Shown piece by piece: positions 1 to 7,107 of a stretch of 7,107 nt of DNA. The notes below the pieces were generated by a model. The model saw nothing but the letters and a program-made list of their open reading frames with translations, searched no databases and was not told the DNA's origin. Every line of letters begins with the position of its first letter. Position 1 is the first letter of the stretch. Origin of the DNA: Betaproteobacteria bacterium (lineage in GTDB: Bacteria; Pseudomonadota; Gammaproteobacteria; Burkholderiales; Nitrosomonadaceae); the NCBI GenBank assembly GCA_022601315.1, contig JAHZIU010000133.1, positions 1-7,107 of the forward strand. The letters run 5' to 3'. The position numbers and the translations under genes were made by a program.

Positions 1-67
1 AATTACTTGTCTAAAATGATCAGGAAATAACCCCTCAAAATGACTGCTCTCAACTACACAATTTAGA

Positions 68-97
68 ACGCTTGCTTAGCTCGGGTTAATTAAGCGT
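68..97 (-). terminator. Possible weak hairpin at the 3' end of the transglycosylase gene
   Basis: A perfect 6-base inverted repeat (ACGCTT at 68-73, AAGCGT at 92-97) with an 18-base loop spans the stop codon of the minus-strand gene. On the minus strand it is followed by a mixed A/T stretch and not by a run of T. It may slow polymerase or protect the 3' end, but it does not meet the usual pattern of an intrinsic terminator. Confidence 0.2.
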
Positions 98-1366
98 AGC
101 GTTACGGATAATTTCCAGTAATTCAGCATCCAGGTGCCCATCAGCAATACGTTGGTTATTTTGTTGAAAACGGCTGATTGCCTGACGTGTTTTTGAACCC
201 ATAATGCCATCAGCTGGACCAGCATCTATACCTAGTGAGGATAAGTCTTGCTGAAGTTGACGGATTTGTTCCCGGGAGATTCTGCCTTCGTCAGCAGGTG
301 GATGACGTTGTAATGCGGGCGCACCAGCAATACGATCAGCCAAGTGTCCAACTGACAGTGCGTAAAATTCAGAACGATTCCAACGCATAATAATATGGAA
401 GTTTTTGCTAACCAGAAAAGCGGGCCCTTGATAGCCGGCAGGTATCAATAAAGATACTTTTTGTTCAGGAGAGAACTTACTTTCAGAAACGGTGGTAATG
501 CCTAGCTCAATCCATTCGGCCAGGCCACGGGTTTTATCTCTGCCACTCAGTGAATAATCAAAACTGGCAGGAACAATAACCTCCTGGCCCCAGTCAAGGC
601 CGGGAACCCAACCTAATTTTTGCAGAAAATGTGCGCCAGATCCCATGGCGTCAGGAATGCTGCCCCATAAATCACGGCGCCCGTCACCATCGGCATCTTG
701 TGCATAACGTAGAAATGTAGAAGGCATAAATTGCATATGCCCCATTGCGCCCGCCCACGAACCAATCATATTTTCGGGTGAAATATCACCGGCATCAAGA
801 ATACGCATTGCATTTAATAATTCCTGCGTGAAGAATTTGCTGCGACGTGCGTCACAGGCAAGTGTGGCTAGTGCGTCGGGCACGGACCAATCACCAAAGT
901 AACCGCCATAATTGGTTTCCAGACCCCAGAATGAAACCAGGTATTGTGCAGAAACCCCCGTTTCTTGTTGAATTTGACGCAACAATGCTTGATGTTCATT
1001 TAATAACGTTCGACCACGTTGAATACGTAAATCGCTGACACGTGTATTAAAATAATTTGAGAATGCCTGTGTAAATTCAGGTTGTCGACGGTCAAGTTCA
1101 ATAATGCGTTGTATATGCTTAACGTTACCCAGTACTTGATCTACATTCTCTTCTGAAATGCCGGCAGCGCGTGCTTTTGCTTGTAGTCCAGAGACACATG
1201 TTTCGAAGTGGCTGGTTGCAGCATGGCTTGCGCTAATGAAGCTCAGAATGGTGAATGTGAGGATTCCAGATAATATGAGCCAGCACTTGAATTTATGCGG
1301 ATTTACGGATTGATTAACAGTGATGTGAGAATTGGAATGGTTCAGAGTAAAATGATATATCAACAT
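86..1366 (-). CDS. mltB: MltB-family lytic murein transglycosylase with C-terminal peptidoglycan-binding domain
   Basis: This 426-residue protein probably cleaves the MurNAc-GlcNAc bond of peptidoglycan in the periplasm, leaving 1,6-anhydro ends. A hydrophobic segment at about residues 29-48 ending in SASHA is a likely signal peptide, cut near residue 49. No lipobox is visible, so unlike E. coli MltB it is probably soluble rather than a lipoprotein. The SLT_2-type catalytic domain spans about 53-350. E150 in GLETNYG is the expected catalytic acid, and SWAGAMGHMQFMPSTF (203-218) and DADGDGRRDLW (224-234) are family signatures. Residues 364-422 form a PG_binding_1-like module (LQQDLSSLGI, DGIMGSKTRQAISRFQ). 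No other usual start codon precedes the signal peptide, so the ATG at 1366 is kept although it gives a long n-region; the ribosome binding site is weak. It lies downstream of fur on the same strand, with no obvious functional link. Family is certain; the exact MltB subtype is not. Confidence 0.93.
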   Translation of the reverse strand: MLIYHFTLNHSNSHITVNQSVNPHKFKCWLILSGILTFTILSFISASHAATSHFETCVSGLQAKARAAGISEENVDQVLGNVKHIQRIIELDRRQPEFTQAFSNYFNTRVSDLRIQRGRTLLNEHQALLRQIQQETGVSAQYLVSFWGLETNYGGYFGDWSVPDALATLACDARRSKFFTQELLNAMRILDAGDISPENMIGSWAGAMGHMQFMPSTFLRYAQDADGDGRRDLWGSIPDAMGSGAHFLQKLGWVPGLDWGQEVIVPASFDYSLSGRDKTRGLAEWIELGITTVSESKFSPEQKVSLLIPAGYQGPAFLVSKNFHIIMRWNRSEFYALSVGHLADRIAGAPALQRHPPADEGRISREQIRQLQQDLSSLGIDAGPADGIMGSKTRQAISRFQQNNQRIADGHLDAELLEIIRNATLN

Positions 1367-1675
1367 GTTTTTGTGCTCGTCAAAATCGATTTATTTGATG
1401 AACTAGCGCGAAGTAAACTTAAACTTAAAGCGCGTTGATGGAAATTATTCTTCAAAATAAAGGTTCCTTCAATTCAAGGTGATTTGCTGAAATCTTTATA
1501 CTATCCTACCCGCTCGGTTTTCAAAGAGCCAAATAAATATGTAAGTATCGCGAGTACGCAATTTTTTAAAATATTTCTAGGCCATGAAGGAGGCGTGTAA
1601 GCATCAACTGCCCGTTTAATTTGATGGGCGCTCTTGTGGTGAGAAAGTGGGTTAAGAACATTTCAAGTTATATTT
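1367..1675. other. Intergenic region between fur and the transglycosylase gene
   Basis: This 309-base AT-rich stretch carries the candidate minus-strand promoter listed separately. It also has a short run of TTTAAG-like direct repeats near 1413-1430 (read on the minus strand). A 4-5 base hairpin (GCCC near 1610, GGGC near 1626) sits about 50 bases after the fur stop codon but lacks a T-run. I see no tRNA, no convincing open reading frame and no strong terminator. Confidence 0.6.
1495..1524 (-). promoter_or_regulatory. Candidate sigma-70 promoter for the transglycosylase gene
   Basis: On the minus strand TTGAAA (1519-1524) and TATAAA (1495-1500) are separated by 18 bases, matching the -35 and -10 consensus in 5 of 6 positions each. 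Transcription would begin near 1487, giving a leader of about 120 bases. This would allow expression independent of fur, which lies upstream on the same strand. The call is by eye only. Confidence 0.4.
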
Positions 1676-2116
1676 TTATTTTTGATACGGGCACGGTGAT
1701 TTTGTGCAATCGGCATATAGCGATAAAGAATGATCCTGAAGCTTAAAACCACGATCTTTAGTAATTGCGAGCTGGCGTTCTTCAATTTCAGCATCGTAGA
1801 ATTCTTCTACACGTCCACATTGTAGGCAGACCAAGTGGTCATGATGACCGTCACTTTTGAGCTCAAATACAGCTTTGCCACTTTCAAAGTGGTGACGTTC
1901 CAGTAAACCAGCTTGTTCAAACTGCGTTAGAACACGATAGACGGTTGCTAAACCGATGTCATCACCTTCATGAATGAGTTCTTTATAAACATCTTCGGCA
2001 GAAAGATGACGCACGCTACTTTGTTCAAATAAATTAAGTATTTTAAGTCGTGGTAAGGTGGTTTTGAGGCCGGTATTTTTCAGATCTATGCTTTTCAGGT
2101 CGCCACTATTTCTCAT
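1676..2116 (-). CDS. fur: Ferric uptake regulator Fur
   Basis: A 146-residue protein, close to the 148 residues of E. coli Fur. It is expected to bind DNA as a dimer with Fe(II) and repress iron-acquisition genes. The N-terminal winged helix includes [10 protein letters not shown] (18-27) and the recognition-helix signature [16 protein letters not shown] (57-72). The metal-binding region [10 protein letters not shown] (91-100) holds the conserved histidines, and E85 and H129 sit where the family places further ligands. Two cysteine pairs, C97/C100 and C137/C142, match the structural zinc site spacing (CX2C and CX4C) of Fur. The ATG at 2116 is preceded by a weak GGACAGAGA Shine-Dalgarno element. 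It is divergent from bamE/omlA, an arrangement common in Beta- and Gammaproteobacteria. Zur, PerR and Mur are relatives, but length, the [11 protein letters not shown] motif and context favour Fur. Confidence 0.96.
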   Translation of the reverse strand: MRNSGDLKSIDLKNTGLKTTLPRLKILNLFEQSSVRHLSAEDVYKELIHEGDDIGLATVYRVLTQFEQAGLLERHHFESGKAVFELKSDGHHDHLVCLQCGRVEEFYDAEIEERQLAITKDRGFKLQDHSLSLYADCTKSPCPYQK

Positions 2117-2148
2117 GGTAATCTCTGTCCGCTAAAATAATTTACTGT

Positions 2149-2177
2149 ATCATATCGCGTTAGGTTTGCTTTGGAAA
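2149..2177 (-). promoter_or_regulatory. Candidate fur promoter in the fur-bamE divergent region
   Basis: On the minus strand TTTCCA (2172-2177, 4/6 match) and TATGAT (2149-2154, 5/6 match) are 17 bases apart, placing the fur start site near 2142 with a leader of about 25 bases. The complementary strand offers an overlapping TATCAT (2148-2153) that could be the bamE -10, but I see no acceptable -35 for it. No clear Fur box was found, so autoregulation is not supported by sequence. Confidence 0.35.
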
Positions 2178-2200
2178 CAAATAATATCAAGATTAAAAAA

Positions 2201-2656
<456 letters not shown>

Positions 2657-2697
2657 TTTGATAGGCACTCTCAGAATAGTTGCGTATGTTTTTTTAA

Positions 2698-3528
<831 letters not shown>

Positions 3529-3567
3529 TTTCTCAATGTATTTTGCTTGATACGAAATATCATTCAT

Positions 3568-4371
3568 ATGGCAACTTATGCAATTGGTGATTTGCAAGGC
3601 TGTTATCCTTCATTTCGACAACTGATTGAGTTTATTGATTTTAATCCTAGTCAGGATAAGCTATGGCTGGTTGGGGATATTGTCAATCGTGGCCCGGACT
3701 CGTTGTCGTTATTACGTTATATCAAACAACTAAGTGATGCGGCTATTATGGTGCTTGGTAATCATGATTTGCATCTCTTGATGGTGGCTGCGGGACTTGC
3801 TAAAACTCGTCGAGGCGACACAATTCAAGCCATTTTAGATGCGCCTGATTGTGATGAATTACTGTGTTGGTTACGGCACCAAAAATTGTTTTATACCGAT
3901 GGCGAATATGCCATGGTGCATGCTGGTTTACTGCCTGGCTGGTCAATTGCTCAAGCCATAGAGTTGGCCCAAGAAGTCGAGTATGCACTACGTCAGGATA
4001 ATTATCAGGAAACATTTTCGCAAATGTATGGCAATGAGCCTGCTTTTTGGTGTGATGATTTAGTGGGATATGAACGTCTGCGTGTCATCATTAATGCTAT
4101 GACACGATTACGAATTTGCTCCGTTGAGGGACAAATGAATTTTGCATTTAAGGGGGAATTGGCGACCATGCCTGCGGGTTTTTTTCCATGGTTTGATATT
4201 CCCAATCGCGCCAGCCAGCATACAACTATTGTTTGTGGACATTGGTCTGCGCTGGGGCTGCATGTGGCGCATGACCTGATCGCATTGGACAGTGGTTGCG
4301 TTTGGGGCGGTCAATTAACAGCTATGCGCTTAGAGGATCGGAAAGTTTTCCAGGTTCCCTGTGCGGGATAG
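3568..4371 (+). CDS. apaH: Symmetrical bis(5'-nucleosyl)-tetraphosphatase ApaH
   Basis: A 267-residue metallophosphatase (E. coli ApaH 280) expected to split Ap4A into two ADP and, in E. coli, to remove Np4 caps from RNA. PPP-family motifs appear in order: GDLQG (7-11), GDIVNRG (36-42), GNHD (64-67), VHAG (117-120), GHW (224-226) and the C-terminal LDSGCVWGGQLTA (240-252). The usual metal-ligand histidine of GDxHG is glutamine (Q10); I recall the same GDLQGC in ApaH of other proteobacteria such as Pseudomonas, so this is probably a lineage variant and not loss of activity. The frame extends up to a TTG at 3547, but MATYAIGDLQG matches the canonical ApaH N-terminus, so ATG 3568 is chosen despite a poor ribosome binding site. 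It follows dapB by 39 bases and overlaps the convergent plsC by 50 bases at its 3' end. Confidence 0.95.
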   Translation: MATYAIGDLQGCYPSFRQLIEFIDFNPSQDKLWLVGDIVNRGPDSLSLLRYIKQLSDAAIMVLGNHDLHLLMVAAGLAKTRRGDTIQAILDAPDCDELLCWLRHQKLFYTDGEYAMVHAGLLPGWSIAQAIELAQEVEYALRQDNYQETFSQMYGNEPAFWCDDLVGYERLRVIINAMTRLRICSVEGQMNFAFKGELATMPAGFFPWFDIPNRASQHTTIVCGHWSALGLHVAHDLIALDSGCVWGGQLTAMRLEDRKVFQVPCAG

Positions 4372-5116
4372 GGAGTGAAAGTGCATCAGCTATGGCCTGT
4401 TCGGATAATCGTGCTAATTCCCGCCGGTTTTTTCCGCCGCTTTGTATGGGATCGCTAAAGGATAATTGCACATCAATGCGTGGTTGATTCAATATTTGTT
4501 TTAACGATAAAACCAATGATGGATCGAGATAAGCCGCTTCCTTACATGTATCTCCCGCCATATTGCAATAACGGATGGCTACTGGATAAAGCAAGGCATC
4601 CATGGTAACGGCGGATTGCAGTAAGGAAGCATGAAAATGCTTTAATTCACTGCCATCACTGGTCGTACCTTCAGGAAATATGGTTACACGCTCTCCGGTA
4701 GCTAATACCTCCCCAATCGATTGATTAATGCGCATCGTATCACTGCGTTTTGAGCGTTCAATAAATAATGTTCCGGTATTTCGACAAAGTAGACCTAATA
4801 CCGGCCAGCCACTTATTTCTGACTTGGCAACAAAGCGTGTCGGGCAGGCTGCCATCATGACGCATATGTCCAACCAAGACACATGATTAGCAGCAAATAG
4901 CGCGCGGGGCACGTCAACGGCAGGTGGTGCGCCGTTGCAGGATAAATGGATATTCAGCGCTTTAAGTAAACCTTTGGCCCAATGTTGCATCATCCTCCGT
5001 TGAGTAGCGCGAGAAAAGCGTGGATAAATGATGGACTGGATAAGTCCGGATAATACATGCAATAGCAGGCGTATTAGGCGAAAAACGCTTATCAATCGGC
5101 TCGTGTTTTTTTGCAT
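4322..5116 (-). CDS. plsC: 1-acyl-sn-glycerol-3-phosphate acyltransferase (PlsC family)
   Basis: A 264-residue inner-membrane acyltransferase that probably transfers an acyl group to lysophosphatidic acid to make phosphatidic acid, the precursor of membrane phospholipids. A hydrophobic N-terminal segment (about 8-31) would anchor it. The acyltransferase blocks are present in order: NHVSWLD (77-83, the catalytic HX4D as H78 and D83), FIERSKRSD (118-126), FPEGTTSDG (147-155) and LYPVAI (176-181). The ATG at 5116 has no strong Shine-Dalgarno sequence, but the N-terminus before the anchor is short and plausible. It is convergent with apaH, with a 50-base tail-to-tail overlap. Related enzymes acylate ornithine lipids (OlsA) or other lysolipids and share these motifs, so the acceptor is inferred. 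Assignment to the PlsC family is secure. Confidence 0.92.
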   Translation of the reverse strand: MQKNTSRLISVFRLIRLLLHVLSGLIQSIIYPRFSRATQRRMMQHWAKGLLKALNIHLSCNGAPPAVDVPRALFAANHVSWLDICVMMAACPTRFVAKSEISGWPVLGLLCRNTGTLFIERSKRSDTMRINQSIGEVLATGERVTIFPEGTTSDGSELKHFHASLLQSAVTMDALLYPVAIRYCNMAGDTCKEAAYLDPSLVLSLKQILNQPRIDVQLSFSDPIQSGGKNRRELARLSEQAIADALSLPIPHREPGKLSDPLSA

Positions 5117-5492
5117 TAATGTGATTGCTCTATTGAGTAAAAAATTAGGCTTATAAAATACCTATTACCTTCTATTAGTTACGGGATGTATTAAGGAAAT
5201 GTTGAAAATTTTTGAAGTTGACTAATTAGACCGTATCAATCTGTAAATGACAAGAGGGGATTGCTAATCGGAGAATAATCGATTGAAAAGCGGCGAAAAG
5301 AGTGGGCTTTTTGTTAGAAGAAATTTAGTTTGTAGCTGACATTTTTGAAATTTGTCATCATCGTACATCTTTAAGGACACTCCTAAGAATTTGCACTTCA
5401 TCCCAATAAAAATTTTCCCGCGCCTTTTATTTGAGTGAATGTTACATTCCTGGAAGTGTCCTTAATTTTATAACCTAAACCAAATGTTCAGG
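5117..5492. other. Intergenic region between the Rh channel gene and plsC
   Basis: This 376-base AT-rich region lies between two minus-strand genes. Its Rh-proximal quarter is the 95-base foldback element listed separately. The remainder (5117-5370) has no convincing open reading frame or RNA gene. It should contain the plsC promoter; AT-rich TATTTT/TATAAG candidates occur near 5150-5165 (minus strand), but no paired -35 was convincing. Confidence 0.6.
5371..5465. repeat. 95-base foldback (MITE-like) element with 41-base imperfect inverted arms
   Basis: The left arm (5371-5411) and the reverse complement of the right arm (5425-5465) align without gaps at 30 of 41 positions, around a 13-base spacer (5412-5424). 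The outermost 11 bases, TTAAGGACACT and AGTGTCCTTAA, are perfect. The inner ends, AATAAAA and TTTTATT, are also perfect. Each end carries TTAA, so a TA or TTAA target duplication is possible but cannot be separated from the repeat itself. There is no coding capacity. It could be a MITE, an insertion sequence deleted for its transposase, or a large regulatory hairpin. As RNA it would form a long interrupted stem just after the Rh channel gene, but with no T-run after it on the minus strand it is not a standard terminator. Confidence 0.7.
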
Positions 5493-5495
5493 TTA
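5471..5495 (-). other. Stem-loop overlapping the stop codon of the Rh channel gene
   Basis: TAACCTAAAC (5471-5480) and GTTCAGGTTA (5486-5495) pair at 9 of 10 positions around a 5-base loop. The minus-strand TAA stop codon (5493-5495) lies in the stem. No T-run follows on the minus strand, so this is more likely a 3' end stabilising or pausing hairpin than a complete terminator. Confidence 0.35.
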
Positions 5496-6845
5496 GCTGC
5501 CCGAAGGCCCAGTTTGTGCCGATTGGCTTTCCAAAACCCTAATTCGAGACTCCAATCTGTCGATTAGTGCTTTCGTTTCAGGTGATGAAGCCTGAGGTTG
5601 TGGAGATGCTGGTGCTGAAGCACTGCTTTCCAAAGCTTCCACGCGTGTTTGTAGTTGCTCTGGCAGACCTTCTGTTTCAGGACCCGCGAGGTGCGTGAAT
5701 TCAACACTATCCTCATAAGGCTCACGTGTGGTACCGGTAGCTCTGATGATCGCACCAGCAACAAGACCACCGACAATTGCGATAACCATGGTAATAACTA
5801 TACCGGTCATTTGTGCTCCAAAGATTCCAGGTACGACCAACAGCGCGCTAAATCCGCCTAATAATCCTGGCATGCCGTGTAAGTTATGTACACCGCAGGT
5901 ATCAAAGATTTTCATGTTTTCCAACTTAGGCAGTAACAGGACATAGCCCATCACAGAGATAGTACCGGCCAGTAGGCCAATGCCGAATGCACCGCCAGGT
6001 GAGACCACGTCACAAACCGAGCCGATGGCTACACCACCTGCCAAAGCCGCGTTGGCCATGTCAACCATAGATGTTTTGCCGCCATTTAATTTGTTACTTA
6101 CGAAATAAGTAGCAATGGTTGCACCGGATAGTGCCAGAAGCGTATTGGCAACTGTTTGCGGCATATCTTCCAGTGGTACCAGCGCTGTTGCAAAACTTGG
6201 CCAGAAAAGCCATAGAACCACTGAACCCAACATGGCGAAACGATCTGATGTATGATCAGATTCAACCACCTTGCTGCGTTGATAGGCTGTGGTTAGCACG
6301 ATAGACATGGCTAAACCAAAATAAGCGCCGAATGCGTGGATGACAACTGATCCAGCGGTATCCTGGAAGCCGCTGGTTAAACCGAATGCATCGTCCAATA
6401 CAATCCATTCATTTAACAAGTATAGCGGAACCAGTAAAAGTGCCAGTAACGCATATTGGAATACGCGTAGACGCCCGAGAACGGCACCCATGGCGATCAA
6501 TGCTGTTGCCACCGCCAATTCTGCAAATAGTATTGCGTCAAGCGAATGTGGTGACAGGGCATGACCAAATATGCCATTGGCGCGTAAAAATATGTACAGC
6601 GGCAATCCAACTGCCACGACCAGATAAGTACCTGTTAGAGCACCAAAACCATATCTGCGCACAAAAACCATGAGAAATCCGAAACCGATCAGTAACATGG
6701 CCAGGATATGGATGATGTAATTGTATTGCGCAACAATACGCGCTTCACTGATTACGGTTGGTTCTGCTGCGCTGACCCAACTACTGAAACTTAGGAGAAA
6801 CAGACCCACTGCTCCCAGCAGTGTCAAGCTAAAGCCTTTGTTCAT
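5493..6845 (-). CDS. rh50: Rh-type ammonium/ammonia channel (Rh50 family)
   Basis: A 450-residue membrane channel closely resembling, from memory, the Rh50 protein of Nitrosomonas europaea. Rh proteins conduct NH3/NH4+, and possibly CO2, across the inner membrane. Residues 1-26, ending WVSA before AEPTVIS, form a cleavable signal peptide, as expected for a periplasmic N-terminus. About eleven hydrophobic segments follow, from 43 to about 368. Rh signatures include the segment around D162 and H170 (DTAGSVVIHAFGAYFG) and DTCGVHNLHGMPGLLGG (315-331). H170 with H320 (or H323) would supply the twin pore histidines. The frame is open to an ATG at 6965, but ATG 6845 is chosen because AAGGAAG lies 6 bases upstream and the signal peptide starts there. 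The cytosolic C-terminus is long (about 372-450), with two amphipathic helical stretches joined by a Pro/Ala/Ser linker. No Amt or GlnK gene is adjacent. Confidence 0.95.
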   Translation of the reverse strand: MNKGFSLTLLGAVGLFLLSFSSWVSAAEPTVISEARIVAQYNYIIHILAMLLIGFGFLMVFVRRYGFGALTGTYLVVAVGLPLYIFLRANGIFGHALSPHSLDAILFAELAVATALIAMGAVLGRLRVFQYALLALLLVPLYLLNEWIVLDDAFGLTSGFQDTAGSVVIHAFGAYFGLAMSIVLTTAYQRSKVVESDHTSDRFAMLGSVVLWLFWPSFATALVPLEDMPQTVANTLLALSGATIATYFVSNKLNGGKTSMVDMANAALAGGVAIGSVCDVVSPGGAFGIGLLAGTISVMGYVLLLPKLENMKIFDTCGVHNLHGMPGLLGGFSALLVVPGIFGAQMTGIVITMVIAIVGGLVAGAIIRATGTTREPYEDSVEFTHLAGPETEGLPEQLQTRVEALESSASAPASPQPQASSPETKALIDRLESRIRVLESQSAQTGPSGS

Positions 6846-6851
6846 ACGATT

Positions 6852-6858
6852 CTTCCTT
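6852..6858 (-). promoter_or_regulatory. Ribosome binding site that fixes the Rh channel start
   Basis: AAGGAAG on the minus strand lies 6 bases before the ATG at 6845 and is the strongest Shine-Dalgarno match among the minus-strand genes. No comparable site precedes the ATG at 6965, which would add 40 residues ahead of the signal peptide. Confidence 0.75.
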
Positions 6859-6894
6859 ATCTTTTGATTATTCGAGTTATCCCTGGGTGAGACC

Positions 6895-6922
6895 CTTATA
6901 AAGAGGCTTGTCCTGAAGACAA
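6895..6922 (-). promoter_or_regulatory. Candidate sigma-70 promoter for the Rh channel gene
   Basis: On the minus strand TTGTCT (6917-6922, 4/6) and TATAAG (6895-6900, 5/6) are 16 bases apart, giving a start near 6888 and a leader of roughly 40 bases. A perfect 6-base inverted repeat (CTTGTC 6907-6912, GACAAG 6918-6923, 5-base loop) overlaps the -35 and spacer and could be an operator. I saw no sigma-54 type GG-N10-GC element, so NtrC-style control is not evident. Confidence 0.35.
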
Positions 6923-6965
6923 GATACTCCCCAAAGAGAGTGTGAACCCTAATTACCATTAACAC

Positions 6966-7107
6966 AATAGGGTATTATCAAAAAATTACTCTGGAAAATG
7001 AATGTGTGATCGATGAGGAGGCAATTAGATCGGCGATAAATTTTAAAAAAATGGACATGAATTGCTACAAATTCAGATTCTCCTACAATGTAACCACTGT
7101 TGTTTGT
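6966..7107. other. Upstream leader and window edge; no gene assigned
   Basis: This AT-rich edge region has an open frame on each strand running off the window (plus from 6946, minus from 7107 to about 6945), but neither reads as a recognisable protein. A strong AGGAGG (7016-7021, plus) has no ATG, GTG or TTG at suitable spacing. ACCCTA (6946-6951) and TAGGGT (6968-6973) form an inverted repeat with 16 bases between them, a possible binding site upstream of the Rh channel. Confidence 0.4.

Noticed and set aside
1..60. Open frames running off the left edge (plus frame ending at base 30, and one minus frame open to base 1)
   Set aside because: They are too short to identify and show no start codon or recognisable motif; chance is sufficient.
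1583..1618. Eleven-codon plus-strand frame containing AAGGAGG
   Set aside because: The ribosome-binding-like sequence is inside the frame, not before it, and nothing else supports translation.
2135..2158. Possible Fur box upstream of fur
   Set aside because: The AT-rich stretch does not match the GATAAT-type inverted hexamers well enough on either strand.
3547..3567. TTG start adding seven residues to ApaH
   Set aside because: The family N-terminus MATYxxGD begins exactly at ATG 3568.
5286..5311. AAAAGC / GCTTTT hairpin with a T-run as a terminator
   Set aside because: Only six, mostly A-T, pairs with a 14-base loop; no gene ends close by on the plus strand, and on the minus strand it is nearly 200 bases beyond the rh50 stop.
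6846..6965. N-terminal 40-residue extension of the Rh channel
   Set aside because: The signal peptide begins at ATG 6845, which has a strong Shine-Dalgarno sequence; the extension precedes it and includes the likely promoter.

Overview
The window looks like chromosomal DNA of a betaproteobacterial ammonia oxidiser, most likely Nitrosomonas or a close relative. Three things point there: the Fur / BamE(OmlA) / DapB neighbourhood seen in betaproteobacteria, the moderate-to-low GC content, and above all an Rh-type (not Amt-type) ammonium/ammonia channel that closely resembles the Rh50 protein known from Nitrosomonas europaea. This assignment rests on recalled family resemblance; no search was run.

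Layout. A secreted lytic transglycosylase of the MltB family (86-1366, minus) lies downstream of fur (1676-2116, minus), with a 309-base gap between them. fur is divergent from the outer-membrane assembly lipoprotein gene bamE/omlA (2201-2656, plus). bamE is followed by dapB (2722-3528) and apaH (3568-4371), all on the plus strand with gaps of 65 and 39 bases and no convincing terminator between them, so they are probably co-transcribed. apaH converges on an acyltransferase gene of the plsC family (4322-5116, minus), and the two coding regions overlap tail to tail by 50 bases. A 376-base gap follows. It holds a 95-base foldback element (5371-5465) with 41-base imperfect inverted arms, which looks like a MITE or the joined ends of an insertion sequence. 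The last gene is the Rh-type channel (5493-6845, minus), with a strong ribosome binding site and a leader reaching the window edge.

Functionally, most of the window is cell-envelope and housekeeping: peptidoglycan turnover (MltB), the lysine/diaminopimelate pathway (DapB), outer-membrane protein assembly (BamE), phospholipid synthesis (PlsC), iron control (Fur) and dinucleotide polyphosphate breakdown (ApaH). The Rh channel ties the locus to ammonia metabolism.

The least ordinary features are the foldback element, the tail of eleven Pro-Glu repeats on BamE encoded by a perfect hexanucleotide microsatellite, and the unusual Pro/Ala-rich, helix-forming C-terminal extension of the Rh protein. 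I see no CRISPR array, tRNA or rRNA, phage gene, transposase gene or obvious multi-gene defence system.
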